Shown here one piece after another: positions 37,005 through 48,000 of a stretch of DNA of 64,000 bases. The number at the start of each line of letters is the position of its first letter. The first letter of the stretch is position 1. Under the pieces are notes generated by a model, which was not told the DNA's origin, did no database searches, and saw only the letters and a list, made by a program, of their open reading frames with translations. This DNA comes from Enoplolaimus lenunculus (Eukaryota; Nematoda; Enoplea; Enoplida; Thoracostomopsidae). The stretch covers positions 1 to 64,000 of the forward strand of contig JASANG010001006.1 in assembly GCA_030248215.1 (NCBI GenBank). The letters are read 5' to 3'. The position numbers and the translations under genes are program-made.

Positions 37005-37898
37005 TACGCTTCTCCTATATCATTCCGAGAAACAATTAGTTGTTTGTCCATCAATGCAATATTGGTGTGCGTTTGCAACAAATTGCATTCTTGCAATTCG
37101 CAAGTCTTTATGACCAGTTGTTGATTGTGTCATAATATATACATCCTCTGGTGTTGCAAGAAAGGATATCAGCGTTGATCCAGGCCGACTCATATATTTT
37201 ATAAACGATCTTTCCAAATGATGTTCTGGTATGTGCAAATCAACTAATAACTCATTCATGGCATGTGGGTATTTGGAAAAGTTGTCAAAACTTTTATTAA
37301 AAAAGTTTATGAGCAATAACTAATTAATTGAAAGATTTGAACAATCAACTTGTATTAATCCACAGGTATTGCGACTGTCAAACATGTACATTTAGTCTGC
37401 GAAGTAATTTCTTGGTCGCTGAAGTTACCGTTGCTCGGGCTTATATGTTGCGATCAATATTACCGTTTATTGCAAGCAGAACGTTATAGTACTTCAATGG
37501 TTCCAGAATACAATATATTGTGCATCATATGGCTATGCAGTTGTAAAACACTGCAGTGTCGTTCATTGGCGATCATTTATGTCTGGCGAGATCCGAACGC
37601 CGTGAGTTCGAATCAGTTACGAAGAACAAGGAATGTTCGATGTAATTTTCTTGTTATATAAGCCATTAGAATGGGCATTTTTGGACCGTTAATATTAGTT
37701 TGTATATTTCGATTTCGAAATACTCTAAACGTAATTGTGTATATGTGAGAATTGTGCAGATTTTCAGTAGCATTATGTGTTAGTCCCAGAAGTATTGTAA
37801 TTTGTTTTGCATTGTTTAGAGGGTCACAGCTTAGCTCTCGTGCCATTTGTTAAACTCTGTCAATATCATTGTTTGATACTTCTTACTTTCTGATTGAA

Positions 37899-37904
37899 AA
37901 TAAA
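37899..37904 (+). other. Candidate polyadenylation signal of the DKK3-like gene
   Basis: AATAAA lies ~0.9 kb downstream of the DKK stop codon and just before a TTAGGC-rich tract at 37920. It is only one of several possible hexamers in AT-rich DNA. Confidence 0.3.
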
Positions 37905-39258
37905 GGTAATTGTACACTGTACCCTCAGATATACGCTTAAGGTTTATGCTTAGAAACCAACTTAGGCAAAGGCTTAGGCTTTAAGCATATATAAGCCTTT
38001 TCTTAATCTAATCGTAAGCATAAGGATGAGACCAAACTTGAGCCTATACTGTAAATATGATGCGGGAAGTGTACAAGAGACGATATTCGCTGCTCATTTT
38101 TTCACGGATATTAAATTTTATTTTTCTGTTTTTTGTGAAATTACTTTCTAGATAAAATATACCAAAAATTATTAGTAGAGATCAGGGTTCCGACGGAATT
38201 CCGATTCCGACTTCCGATAAATTTGGGGTTCTGATACCGATTTTTTATTATTAAGTATTCTTAGTTGTTGCTTGAACAGCATCTAGCCGGACAAATTATT
38301 GCAATGATTATCAAATGTGACTGCAACTGAAAACTTCAAGTTTTATCTTTAAACAAATAACAACATCTAAACTTAAAAATCTGTTTCATTGCGGCAGGAA
38401 GGCATGTTATCACCACAATATTTCAAATATACCTCGATATTTAGCTCAACAGTATCCTTACTGCAGTGGCAACGGCACTCCATAGAATCGGTTAATTTTC
38501 AAAAATTCTGGGTACTATTATTTACAGCTTCATAAGACTTCATGTTTAAAGCTTTAAAATGCTATAAACGCTCAACTGCAATTAAAACTAAGGCCATGCT
38601 GATCCAGTGCTTTGAGAATTTGCAAGCCTCTGACGATTCTGATTTTTCTTCCGACAAAATGTACTTCCGATTGGAAACCTGCGGGAAAGTAAAATGCGTT
38701 TCGCAAATATACTGCGGTTAAATGCGAAACGGGAAATGACGTACCGATAAACTCATATAATATTGCGTTTGTAACCATATACTTGTTGATTCTGCGAGCT
38801 TTTATAATGAGCTTATATTATACTGTGTTTCGTTCAAATTTTTGTATTAATGATAGCTATGTAAGTCGTTTATATATCCGAAAAAATAAATTTTCTGCGA
38901 AATTGACGTATTTTAACTTGCATATTGTTCCGAAAAGCAGTCATCGTCAGTCACCGTGCGGTATTGTACGCATGCAATTCGCGTATGATACAGCACGGTA
39001 ACAAACGATGAGCGACGGCGACAGCGACGGACGTCAACGTAGGTGGCGTCCGGCGACGACTGGCGTTCGGACGGCGCCGTGTGACATTCAAATTGGAGCC
39101 AATATATAGATGTGTGTGGCACCGTTTTCCGCGGGAGTTATTAAACGAAATTTATTGTTTGAGCTTAGGCTTAGCAACGGGTTTATTCTTACGCGGAGGC
39201 TCGAGTCTTGGGCTTGGGCTTACGATTATGTTTTTTACAGTTAGGACCATTATCTATA

Positions 39259-39457
39259 CACTGCAAAAAATTGGTAAGTCAAATTGACTCTCTCCGAAAT
39301 AGGCTATTCCTAACTACACAAACTGAATCAAAATTCGACTCCGCCAGTGTCAAATTGAGTCGAATTTGACTCAGGCGGAGTCAAATTTGACTCAGTTTGT
39401 GTAGTCAGGAAAAGCCTATTTCGGAGAGAGTCAATTTGACTAACCTTTTTTGCAGTA
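39259..39457. mobile_element. CACTG-ended palindromic MITE
   Basis: 199 bp with TA on both sides. Left end CACTGCAAAAAATTGG; interior GAGTC/GACTC palindromes and CTCCGCCAG; right end TTTTTTGCAGTA. The whole element can fold into a long hairpin. Confidence 0.8.
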
Positions 39458-39857
39458 TATATTGGGCAATGTTTTTAAAAAGTTAGCACAAATTTAACTC
39501 TCGTTCAGCTATCGGTCATATTTAAAGGCCATTAATTTGTGGCTGTTTATGTCTCGTGCGTCAAATGATACCATTTATATTTTAGTGCATTGGGAAAACT
39601 TTAGTATTTTATAACTTTGTTTGCGAATGTGTTTTTTATTAAGTACATCATTATTTGGTTTTGAAATTTTAAGACGATAAAATTAATATTTTAAATAAAA
39701 TTATGGAAACTATCGGAAACAACACTGGCAGTTCGACAAATGTTTAACAAAATCAAAATATTTCGACTATTTTGTAAATAAGTAGATCAAAATGATAATC
39801 GATAAAGTGGTAAGGTGTGTTAGACTATTTTATATTTTATTGTTTTGTGCAACTATA

Positions 39858-40057
39858 CACTGAAAAAAATGGTGAGTCAAATTGACTCTCTCCGAAATAG
39901 ACTACGAGACTACACAAACTGAGTTAAATTCGAATTCGCCAGAGTTAAATTTGGCTCACTCAGATGCACGTTTGACGGGCTTTGTCGAATTTCACTCAGT
40001 TTAGCCCGTAGAGCCTATTTCGGAGGCAGTCAATTTGACTCACCATTTTTTCCAGTG
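39858..40057. mobile_element. CACTG-ended palindromic MITE
   Basis: 200 bp flanked by TA. Ends CACTGAAAAAAATGGTGAG and CACCATTTTTTCCAGTG. Its interior is more diverged than that of the copy at 39259. Confidence 0.8.
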
Positions 40058-40329
40058 TAGAAGAGTAGTAGTTATTCTAAGTATTTTGATGGAATTCAGT
40101 TTATAGAAAGTCGTGGCAAAAATAAACTCAATAATCGACTCGTATAAACCAAAATTGGCTTGGATATATGGATTTCCTGTGATAAACTGTTCGTTATCTT
40201 ATATCGTTTACAAGTATGGAGTGACTATATGTGTTTTAGTGATTGCTCATTGCATTTCACACAAAATGCTAAGCTCACATTATACAGTTTTTGCAGTAAA
40301 CTACTGTTAATAATGAAGTACATGTTGAT

Positions 40330-40705
40330 CAGTGGCGGATCCAGGATCTTAAAATGGGGGCCAAAATTTTACAGGCAATAAACTTATTTTTGACCCATAC
40401 TGTAGTGACCCAAATAAGAGGGGATCCCCGTTTTGAGTCCCAATTAATAGGAGTCCGTATCCCTAATAAGAATCCGTAAGCGGGTAGAGTCCTTAAACCC
40501 TTGTTTAGAGTCCATAAATGTTTATTATCCCTAATTGTAGCGCATAAATGACTCCAGGGCCCAGAAACTTTGAAGCGTGCTTATACTATTGTGTATGAAA
40601 CAGAGAAATAAACAGCGTAGAACAGCAATTGACACTATATAATTTTTGTCGAGATGCTGTTGGGGGGGGCCACGGCCGGGGTGGCCCCCCGTGGATCCGC
40701 TATTG
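40330..40705. mobile_element. hAT-like element, CAGTGGCGGATCC ends
   Basis: Left CAGTGGCGGATCCAGG and right GTGGATCCGCTATTG. The flanking 8-mers are ATGTTGAT and CTGTTGAT (7 of 8 match). It contains the CCCTAAT repeat and a GGGGGGGG run before the right end. A solo end-like GGATCCGCCGCTAGT is at 55810. Confidence 0.75.
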
Positions 40706-40948
40706 CTGTTGATTTTGATTTGTACTCTTTAGCAGCATAGGCGTACAGAAGTGGATAAGGGATATATTTTGCGAATATTCTGGAAATGTTCGAAAACGGC
40801 TTCGTGCGGCTGTATAGAATAATATGCAGGGGTCAAAAACGTGTGTTATTTTCTCTTGAAATAAAATCTTCATTTTAAACTCGAAAAGTTGATCAAGGGT
40901 GGCGTTTATCGTCATATTATTTTAAGGTTATCGACCCCTGTTAATGAT

Positions 40949-41152
40949 GGCGAATGTTATTTTAAGGGGCGACCATCTTGTGGGTCTATAAAAGGGTAGG
41001 ATTAGATTCTAGATTACATTTTTTGCTTAGACTCAGGCTTAGACTTTGGCTTAGGCTTAGAATATCATTTCTGAAACGCCTAAGCGTAGGCTTAAGCTTA
41101 GACTTAGGTATACGCTTAATCTACTGTCACGTGCCTAAAAGTAAAATTGGCC
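40949..41152. mobile_element. TTAGGC-carrying GGCC-ended MITE
   Basis: Starts GGCGAATGTTATTTTAAGG and ends AGTAAAATTGGCC. Flanks TTAATGAT/TTAATGAG (7 of 8). The interior has many CTTAGG/GACTTAGG units. Confidence 0.8.
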
Positions 41153-41280
41153 TTAATGAGAATGACCTGATCATTAAGCTTAAGCCTAAATATAAGCTTA
41201 CACGTAAGTCTATAAGCCTTCCAGTCGTTATGTCTCCCAGTCTTGTGTCTCCAAATGGACAGGCCCAAATTAACATGATG

Positions 41281-41476
41281 GGCCAATGTTACTTTTAAGG
41301 CCGTATCAGTAGGTTAAGCGTATTGCTAAGCCTAAGCCTAAGCGTTGCAGAAGCGCATTCCTAAGCCTAAAGCCTAAACCTAAGCGTAAGCCTAAGCAAA
41401 AAAGTAGTCTAGAATGTAAGCCTACTATTTTACAGACCCACCAGAAACCGGTACGACCTTAAAAGTAACATGGGCC
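41281..41476. mobile_element. TTAGGC-carrying GGCC-ended MITE
   Basis: Starts GGCCAATGTTACTTTTAAGG and ends AAAAGTAACATGGGCC. The 8-bp duplication ACATGATG is perfect (41273-41280 and 41477-41484). The interior has CCTAAG runs. It lies only 128 bp from another copy, in the opposite orientation by its hexamers. Confidence 0.88.
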
Positions 41477-42044
41477 ACATGATGTATATCTCCATTAGCT
41501 GCTCAAAACGATATCGACATTTCTTGTACCGTACTTTGTTGCAATTAAATATAGCGTGTTGAAGTTTGTTTCACCCACTTGAAGCTGTTTATCTATGTGA
41601 AGTAATCATGAGCTGACAGGATTTTTTACTATGGATTTTTTAACATTACCAAAAATTTAGCTTGCGGTGTCGACCAATGCCGGACGGCGCGCGCATGGCA
41701 AGTGTCGCGCCACCTATAAATTAACCATGTGCTTTTGTAAATAGTTGTTACATCGGCGACATTTGTTTTTTCAAAATTGCTCCAGCTTCGGCGTGCTGAT
41801 GTTCGGCATGGTTATTTTTTCATGTCCGGATATCCAGTAATTTTTACCGCATATTTATCCGGATATACGAAACTACATTTCCTATTTCAGATATCCTATG
41901 CTCGATTGTGCATTTTTGGGTTTTCGAACTTCAATTTTCGTTTCTTAAGCACTTGTTTTAACTTGTTACTCTAAAGGAAGTAGCCTGACCCATAAGCTGA
42001 TTGTTATGAGCGTACAGCATACAATTATAAGAATAGTTATTTGT

Positions 42045-42407
42045 CAGGGTACAACAGGATGTCTGCGTCCTGCTTCAGCTCCCGTAGAAAATCGGCCTTC
42101 GGCTTCGGCTCCGGTCGAATTTTCCGGAAATTTCGGTAGTAAAATTTTGCATATTTTTGCAACATTTATCTGTTTAGCGCGTTTCGTTTTACTTTTGTCA
42201 CAATTTTCAAGAAAGAACTTCCGAAATTTCGCACAAAATTAGCGTGAAAGCAAACAAATTAACAACATATTGCAGATATTCGCTAAAATTAAATTATTAA
42301 CCATCATTTTACTACATAAATTTCGCCTCACCTACGGCTCGGGCTCCAGCAAGTTTCGTTGACCTCCGGCTCAAGCTCCGGTATTTTTCACCTCCGGCTG
42401 AACCCTG
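42045..42407. mobile_element. hAT-like MITE, CAGGGTGCAACCGG family, best copy
   Basis: 363 bp, starting CAGGGTACAACAGGATG and ending CCTCCGGCTGAACCCTG. Flanks TTATTTGT/TTATTTAT (7 of 8). A further fragment with the same kind of end (GGTTGCACCCTG) follows at about 42595-42606. Confidence 0.75.
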
Positions 42408-44983
42408 TTATTTATTATTCAACTGCTTCAATAGTGCTGGGTATTCGGTCACAAGATTGCTACTGACTAGTAAATACCTGCGTTGGCCACCTGCATGAAC
42501 TGTCGGATATGAAAATCTTACAAATTTCACTTGATTTTGCATCACCTGCTCTGGCAAAATTTGTTGACTTCTAGCTTCGGTAATTTTCACATATGGTTGC
42601 ACCCTGCCTGCCAATCAGGTTTACAGTATAATACAAACATATTTTTGTAAACTGTCAGAAGGATTTTTGTATTAATTAGAACTAGTTTCTTTCTGAATTC
42701 AAAGGACAACAGAAAGCCAGGTTACGGAATCTTTAATGTCATTACTAGCGATGGGCATCAGATATTCTTTCATATCTGGCTATTCTTACCGGATATTTAT
42801 GCGGGAATCCGCGATGTATTTTCAACAGTTCAGAAATTATATTTTTCATAAATATTATATACTGCGTAAAAGCGACGCGCTGGGTTGAATTGCGTCATTT
42901 TTCCGTTGCATGACTGTTTAGCGCACCTAAATTACTATTAATTTTTAATTACTTTATTAAAAATAAAAACCAAGACTATTGAACGTTTTTTCCATAAAAC
43001 GAACGAAGAAGTTTATTGTGTAAGTATAACAACTATAAACTAACATCTAAATGTTATCAGTTAGCACATAAATTTTGTAAGCAATAGAACAAATTTAATT
43101 TTGTCACTCAAAATAATATTTCTGATATTTATGAAAAAATTTCTTACATTTGAGAAATATGCTTAGCAAGGTGCACTTGAAAAGTATTTCTGTTATAACA
43201 GAAATGTTTTCAAAAAACGTTTTGAAATAAAGTCTGAAAATAAATGTTTTCCAGTTATTTTTAGAAAAATCGTCTTAAATATCAGCAAAACTTCAGATTT
43301 GCCACAGAAAACACTTTTCTGAATAAAGTCTGAAATACTTTTTTGAGTGAATAGAGAAGGGTAGCTCTATACTTGTCGTGCTGCGACCGACGTTCGACGC
43401 TGTACGGCATCGCAGTTTAAAGAAATGTTTTAATATCATACTCAATTATAAAAACATGTCTGGTAATAACTATAATTGGAAAAAAGACCAAAGTCAAATA
43501 GCTCTAAATGTTACAAACAATATACATCGAAAACACCAAATCTACTCGTAAAAATTGTCGAGAATTACGTTCATTATTCTGACAGAGGTTTGAAAATATA
43601 TAGAATTTCTTTTCGTCAGGACCAGCAACGTTAGTAGTGAAACAATGCCAGCATCCGAATATATTTCGCATCCGGATATCCGGTGCCAATATATAATTCT
43701 AAATGCGTCCCAGTGAACGGCAATCTCTCCAGTGTCCAGCATGAATGCTTTAATCATATTTATATATCCTTAAAGCTGGAACACTGGGCATACGTATTTT
43801 GGTAGCATTATAGATAATAGAACAAATACGTTTAGTTTAAGAGCTCATGTATGTGTTATGACAATTTTAAAGCCTACAAATTTATGTTCGTGAAGCATAC
43901 GTATTTGAGTTCAAGCTTGACTCGCTTGTCAGCTTAAATTTTAGTGAACTATAAGCTAATTGCTACTGCCTAAGGCTAAACAACGTTGCTTAGATCCGGT
44001 CTTACACTAAATGCGTATTTTGTAACTTTTAAATTTGAATGAGCGTAAAAACGTTGAATGACTACTGAATGTATTCTCTCGTAATTAAATCGAACTGTTT
44101 TTAATTCAACTTGGATTGAAACTCAAAGATTTATTTCAATTGCTTTCGTTTACGTTATATCTGCTGGTACGACTGAAAGTACATCACGTAATTTTTACGT
44201 GATCTTTATCGTTTTATTTATTTTTGTTTCATTTCAACAAATTCAAAAAATAACAGATTCGAATTGCTTGCTTGGCCAATGTAAACATCAGAGTGGACAG
44301 TTTTTCTGTGGGACCGGAATAGACTAAGCTTAATCTGTCGACTAATTTTTTGCTTAGGCTTAGGCTTAGCTTAAGGTTTCCACTCCTTCTTACGATTACA
44401 CTTAGGCGGAAGGGATATGCTTATACGGACGTTTTTCCTTATGGTTTGGAGTAAGGTTCGTTTCTGTTATAGAAATTCAGGAAATTGTAGTATATTTTGC
44501 ACAAAATTTGTCCTTAATCATGTATCAAATTGCACAGTTTTTCGTTACGTGTGTGCTGCAATTGTTTGATATGAAATAAAAATGACGAAATCCGCTAAAA
44601 TCTGAAGAAATGAGTGCATTTGCTGTTTTACTTTAAAATTTACAAACGCTGCGAATATTTGCATGTCTCAATTGTTTTAGCAGAAATATAAAACATATTT
44701 GTAACTTTTATGCTTCAATATGTAGTTTTTCGTTTTTTGTTACTGTAATTACTATTCGTTTCCGTTCTTTTTCCTGTCCGTTTACAACCTCTTTCCTTGC
44801 CGAAAAATTTATTGACAACATTAAAAGAATTCCACGAAAATTTATGTCACTCCTCTAGAAATCCATATACCCTTTCTAGTAACATTTCCTGGATTGTGGC
44901 CTGTTGTATTTTTTATCATTTTTTTGACCAGTATTTGGTTTCAATGTATTAGTTCACGTTCCTTCAGTGGAAAATTTTGAGTT

Positions 44984-44990
44984 TATATAA
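44984..44990 (+). promoter_or_regulatory. Possible TATA box of the LIM gene
   Basis: TATATAA is 78 nt upstream of the ATG at 45068. It would place transcription start near 45015, giving a 5' leader of about 50 nt. In AT-rich DNA this can occur by chance. Confidence 0.3.
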
Positions 44991-45067
44991 TTTGGTGCTG
45001 GGTTTTATGTAGCGTTTTGCATTGTTTTTACTCGACAGTTATTTTTAATTTTGAATATTGTATCAGT

Positions 45068-48000
45068 ATGGCCGAGTATGGGACTGGTGGTAAATGTTTC
45101 ATCTGCAAGGTATACTGCAAAAAATGGGGAGTCAAATTGAGTTTCTCCGAAATAGGCTTTTCCTGACTACACAAACTGAGTCAAAATTCGACTACGCCAG
45201 AGTCAAATTCAATTCACTGAATCGCTCAGTGAGTCTAAATTTGACTCTGGCGGAGTTGAATTTGACTCAGTTTGTGTAGTCAAGAAAAGCCTATTTCCCA
45301 GATAGTCAATTTGGCTCCCCATTTTTTACATGGTAGAGATACTTTTTCGCTAAATATGAGCCATCACACCGTTGGTTAAAACGGATCGTGTATAAGGGGG
45401 CCCTATCTCGTAGTTTGATTGATAATTCGAACAATTTAACCGCGACAATGTAGGTACTACGCTGTAACCACACTGCAAAAAATGGCGAGTCAAATTGACT
45501 CAGTCAGAAATAGGCTGTTCCGAAGTACACAAACTGAGCAATACTCAGTTTGTGTAGTCCGGAACAGCCTATTTCGACTCAGTTTGTGTAGTCCGGAACA
45601 GCCTATTTCGACTCAGTTTGTGTAGTCCGGAACAGCCTATTTCGACTCAGTTTGTGTAGTCCGGAACAGCCTATTTCGACTCAGTTTGTGTAGTCCGGAA
45701 CAGCCTATTTCGTAGAGAGTTAACCATTTAACTCACCATATTTTCCAGTGCAGATGTCTGTTTTCATATCTCTTAAAATGCATTTCAATTAACGCATTTT
45801 TATGCAGAGCAGCGGCTGCTATTCTCTTGTCTAAGGTTTCCACTATACGCGTTCAAAAAAATTTAAGCCTTCGGTGCAATTTCTAAGCTTTACCAATGTG
45901 GTATATACCATTAATACAGTACAATTTCCAACGTTAACCAATCTGCCAGGAAAAAATGCGCGAAGAAAGCAAGTTGAATGTTTTATCCATTGTTGGTAAG
46001 GTTAAAAAATGAACCTTACAAGGCGGGCCATCTCGCAGGTCGCTCATGGCCTGGGATACTCATGCAGCGACACGGCAATCCGCGGAAATTTCAGTATTAT
46101 AATATTAATCTTGTCATTAACATGTCAACGATCTGTCAATGTTAGACCAGAACGGTGGCGGAGCAGGCAGGGCTGGGGGCTCCCCTTAAATTTCAGGGTG
46201 GTGCTCCAAAGCTCTGCGAACGAGGCGAGCGAGGCGCCGGACGCATTTTAAAATTTAGCGGTTTTTGTTTCAACCGGTACGGATAGGGTATCCTTTAGGG
46301 CTGCATCCCCAAATGAGGGGTATGGGGGTGGCTGATCTGGCCCTGGACCACAACCAAGGTATATTATGTCTACTTGAACTGTGTTAGCACCAAAACAACC
46401 CTAAATTGGGGTAACGGATACCAGAAATTGGAATATACACTGGCATTGTAAATGCAGGCGAGATAACACCAAACAAATAATCTGGTATGCTTTTAGCAGT
46501 CAATAACGTCGCATTTCAAAGAAGCGCTTGGCAAAATGTTTCATCCTGAGTGTTTGAAATGTTCCAACTGCAAAGAGTTTCTGCAAGAGAGCAGTGTTAA
46601 GTCACATCAGAATAAGGTTAGCTAATCTTTTTACTAGCGTCTAAAATCACACCATCAAAGTTAGAGATATTTAAAAAATTGTCGTTTCAGATTGGCATGT
46701 TGTCACTGGTATTTACGTTAGGTATACAAAGACGAAATTTTACAAAAAAATTAAGCCTTGTTCACACGTGCAAGAACTCACAGCCGCAATTTGCAAGTAC
46801 AAGTTTTTGCATCTGAAACTTCCAGTTGCAAATTGAACGTACAAGGATTTGTTGCAGCGAGAACTGGAAGCTGCATGTTCGGTAATGGGTTTTCGAATAC
46901 AATTTGCAGCTAAAGTTCTAAGTTGCCAAACTCAGATTCGGCTACAAAATGAAATCGAGTGTCTAAAGATGTATACTAAGCTTAAACAGGAACCTATAAC
47001 CAATGTTGTCAAAAGATTATTTTTGGTTGTTAAGCGATATCGATAATTTAACTTTGAAATATGCCCGAAATTAACAAACAAATTCATTGAACGACACAAC
47101 TTTATACAAGAATACGAAAAAGTTCACTGCCAAAATTACAAAAACTCCACAAAAACACAAAAGACTCACTTTACACAATGTGTCAAATTTGCTCCACCAG
47201 ATTACAGGAAAAAGACTCAGTGAGTCGACGAGAGATTTAATTTGACTCCCTATTTTTTACAGTGTACTACTTGTAAGCATGTGAGACATGCTTGACCTGG
47301 TGTATATGCATTATATGCAATGCACATTTTCTTGTATATTAACTGATAGTACACTTTCAACACATATAGTCGGCAAAAAACGTAATTGGAGAGGCGGGCT
47401 ACGTAGCACACTGGTAATAGCATCTGCCTGACACGCAGAAGGTCGCTAGTTGAAAATCACCCGCAACCCACTCTTCCAGCTGCTTTGTTAAAGGCTTGAA
47501 GTCCCGGTTTCTATCTAGACTGACACAACTGGCATAGTTTTTCATTAGATACTTGTATTGTGCTTCAGCGGTGGATTAAAGTGAATCGTTTAACTGTTTG
47601 TTTTGAATCTTAGTAATATTTTCAAGTCATTTTACACTATCCAGTACCTACTAACTCCGAAACACTGAAATGCAATTATCGGTATCACGACAATTCGTCG
47701 CCAGACAACTCGTCGATCGCCGACAACTTGTAATCCGAAATTTTATGGACAAGACATTTTTTTTCGCCCATCATTACGCTTAGGCTTATAGGCTTAGGCT
47801 TAAGATTACGCTTAGGTTTATGATTAGATTCATTCAAATCTTTAGGATATTGTTGGGTGTCAAGTTGTCCGGCGACGAATTGTCGCAGGTTCCTATTGCA
47901 CGAAGCAGGGTGTACACTTCCCCAACGTTTAAGGCTAAGGCTTAGGCTTAGCCTTAACTATGATTGGCTTAAGCTAAGGTTTAACCTTGTGCCTAAACAT

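Larger units (their letters stand above)
37005..45067. other. Intergenic region between the DKK3-like and LIM genes
   Basis: Eight kilobases without a recognised gene. Contents: TTAGGC tract (37920-38010), CAGGGTT-type element (38186-38690), a GC-rich patch (38935-39080), two CACTG-ended MITEs (39259-39457 and 39858-40057), hAT-like element (40330-40705), two TTAGGC MITEs (40949-41152 and 41281-41476), hAT-like element (42045-42407), CCGGATATCC-rich stretches (41815-41880, 42750-42820 and 43660-43700) and a decayed TTAGGC element (44273-44430). The rest is unassigned. Confidence 0.7.

Noticed and set aside
46009-46251. Plus-strand frame before the second LIM exon
   Set aside because: Runs through GC-rich repeat-like sequence (GGCGAGCGAGGCG) and does not fit the LIM gene's phase or zinc-ligand needs.
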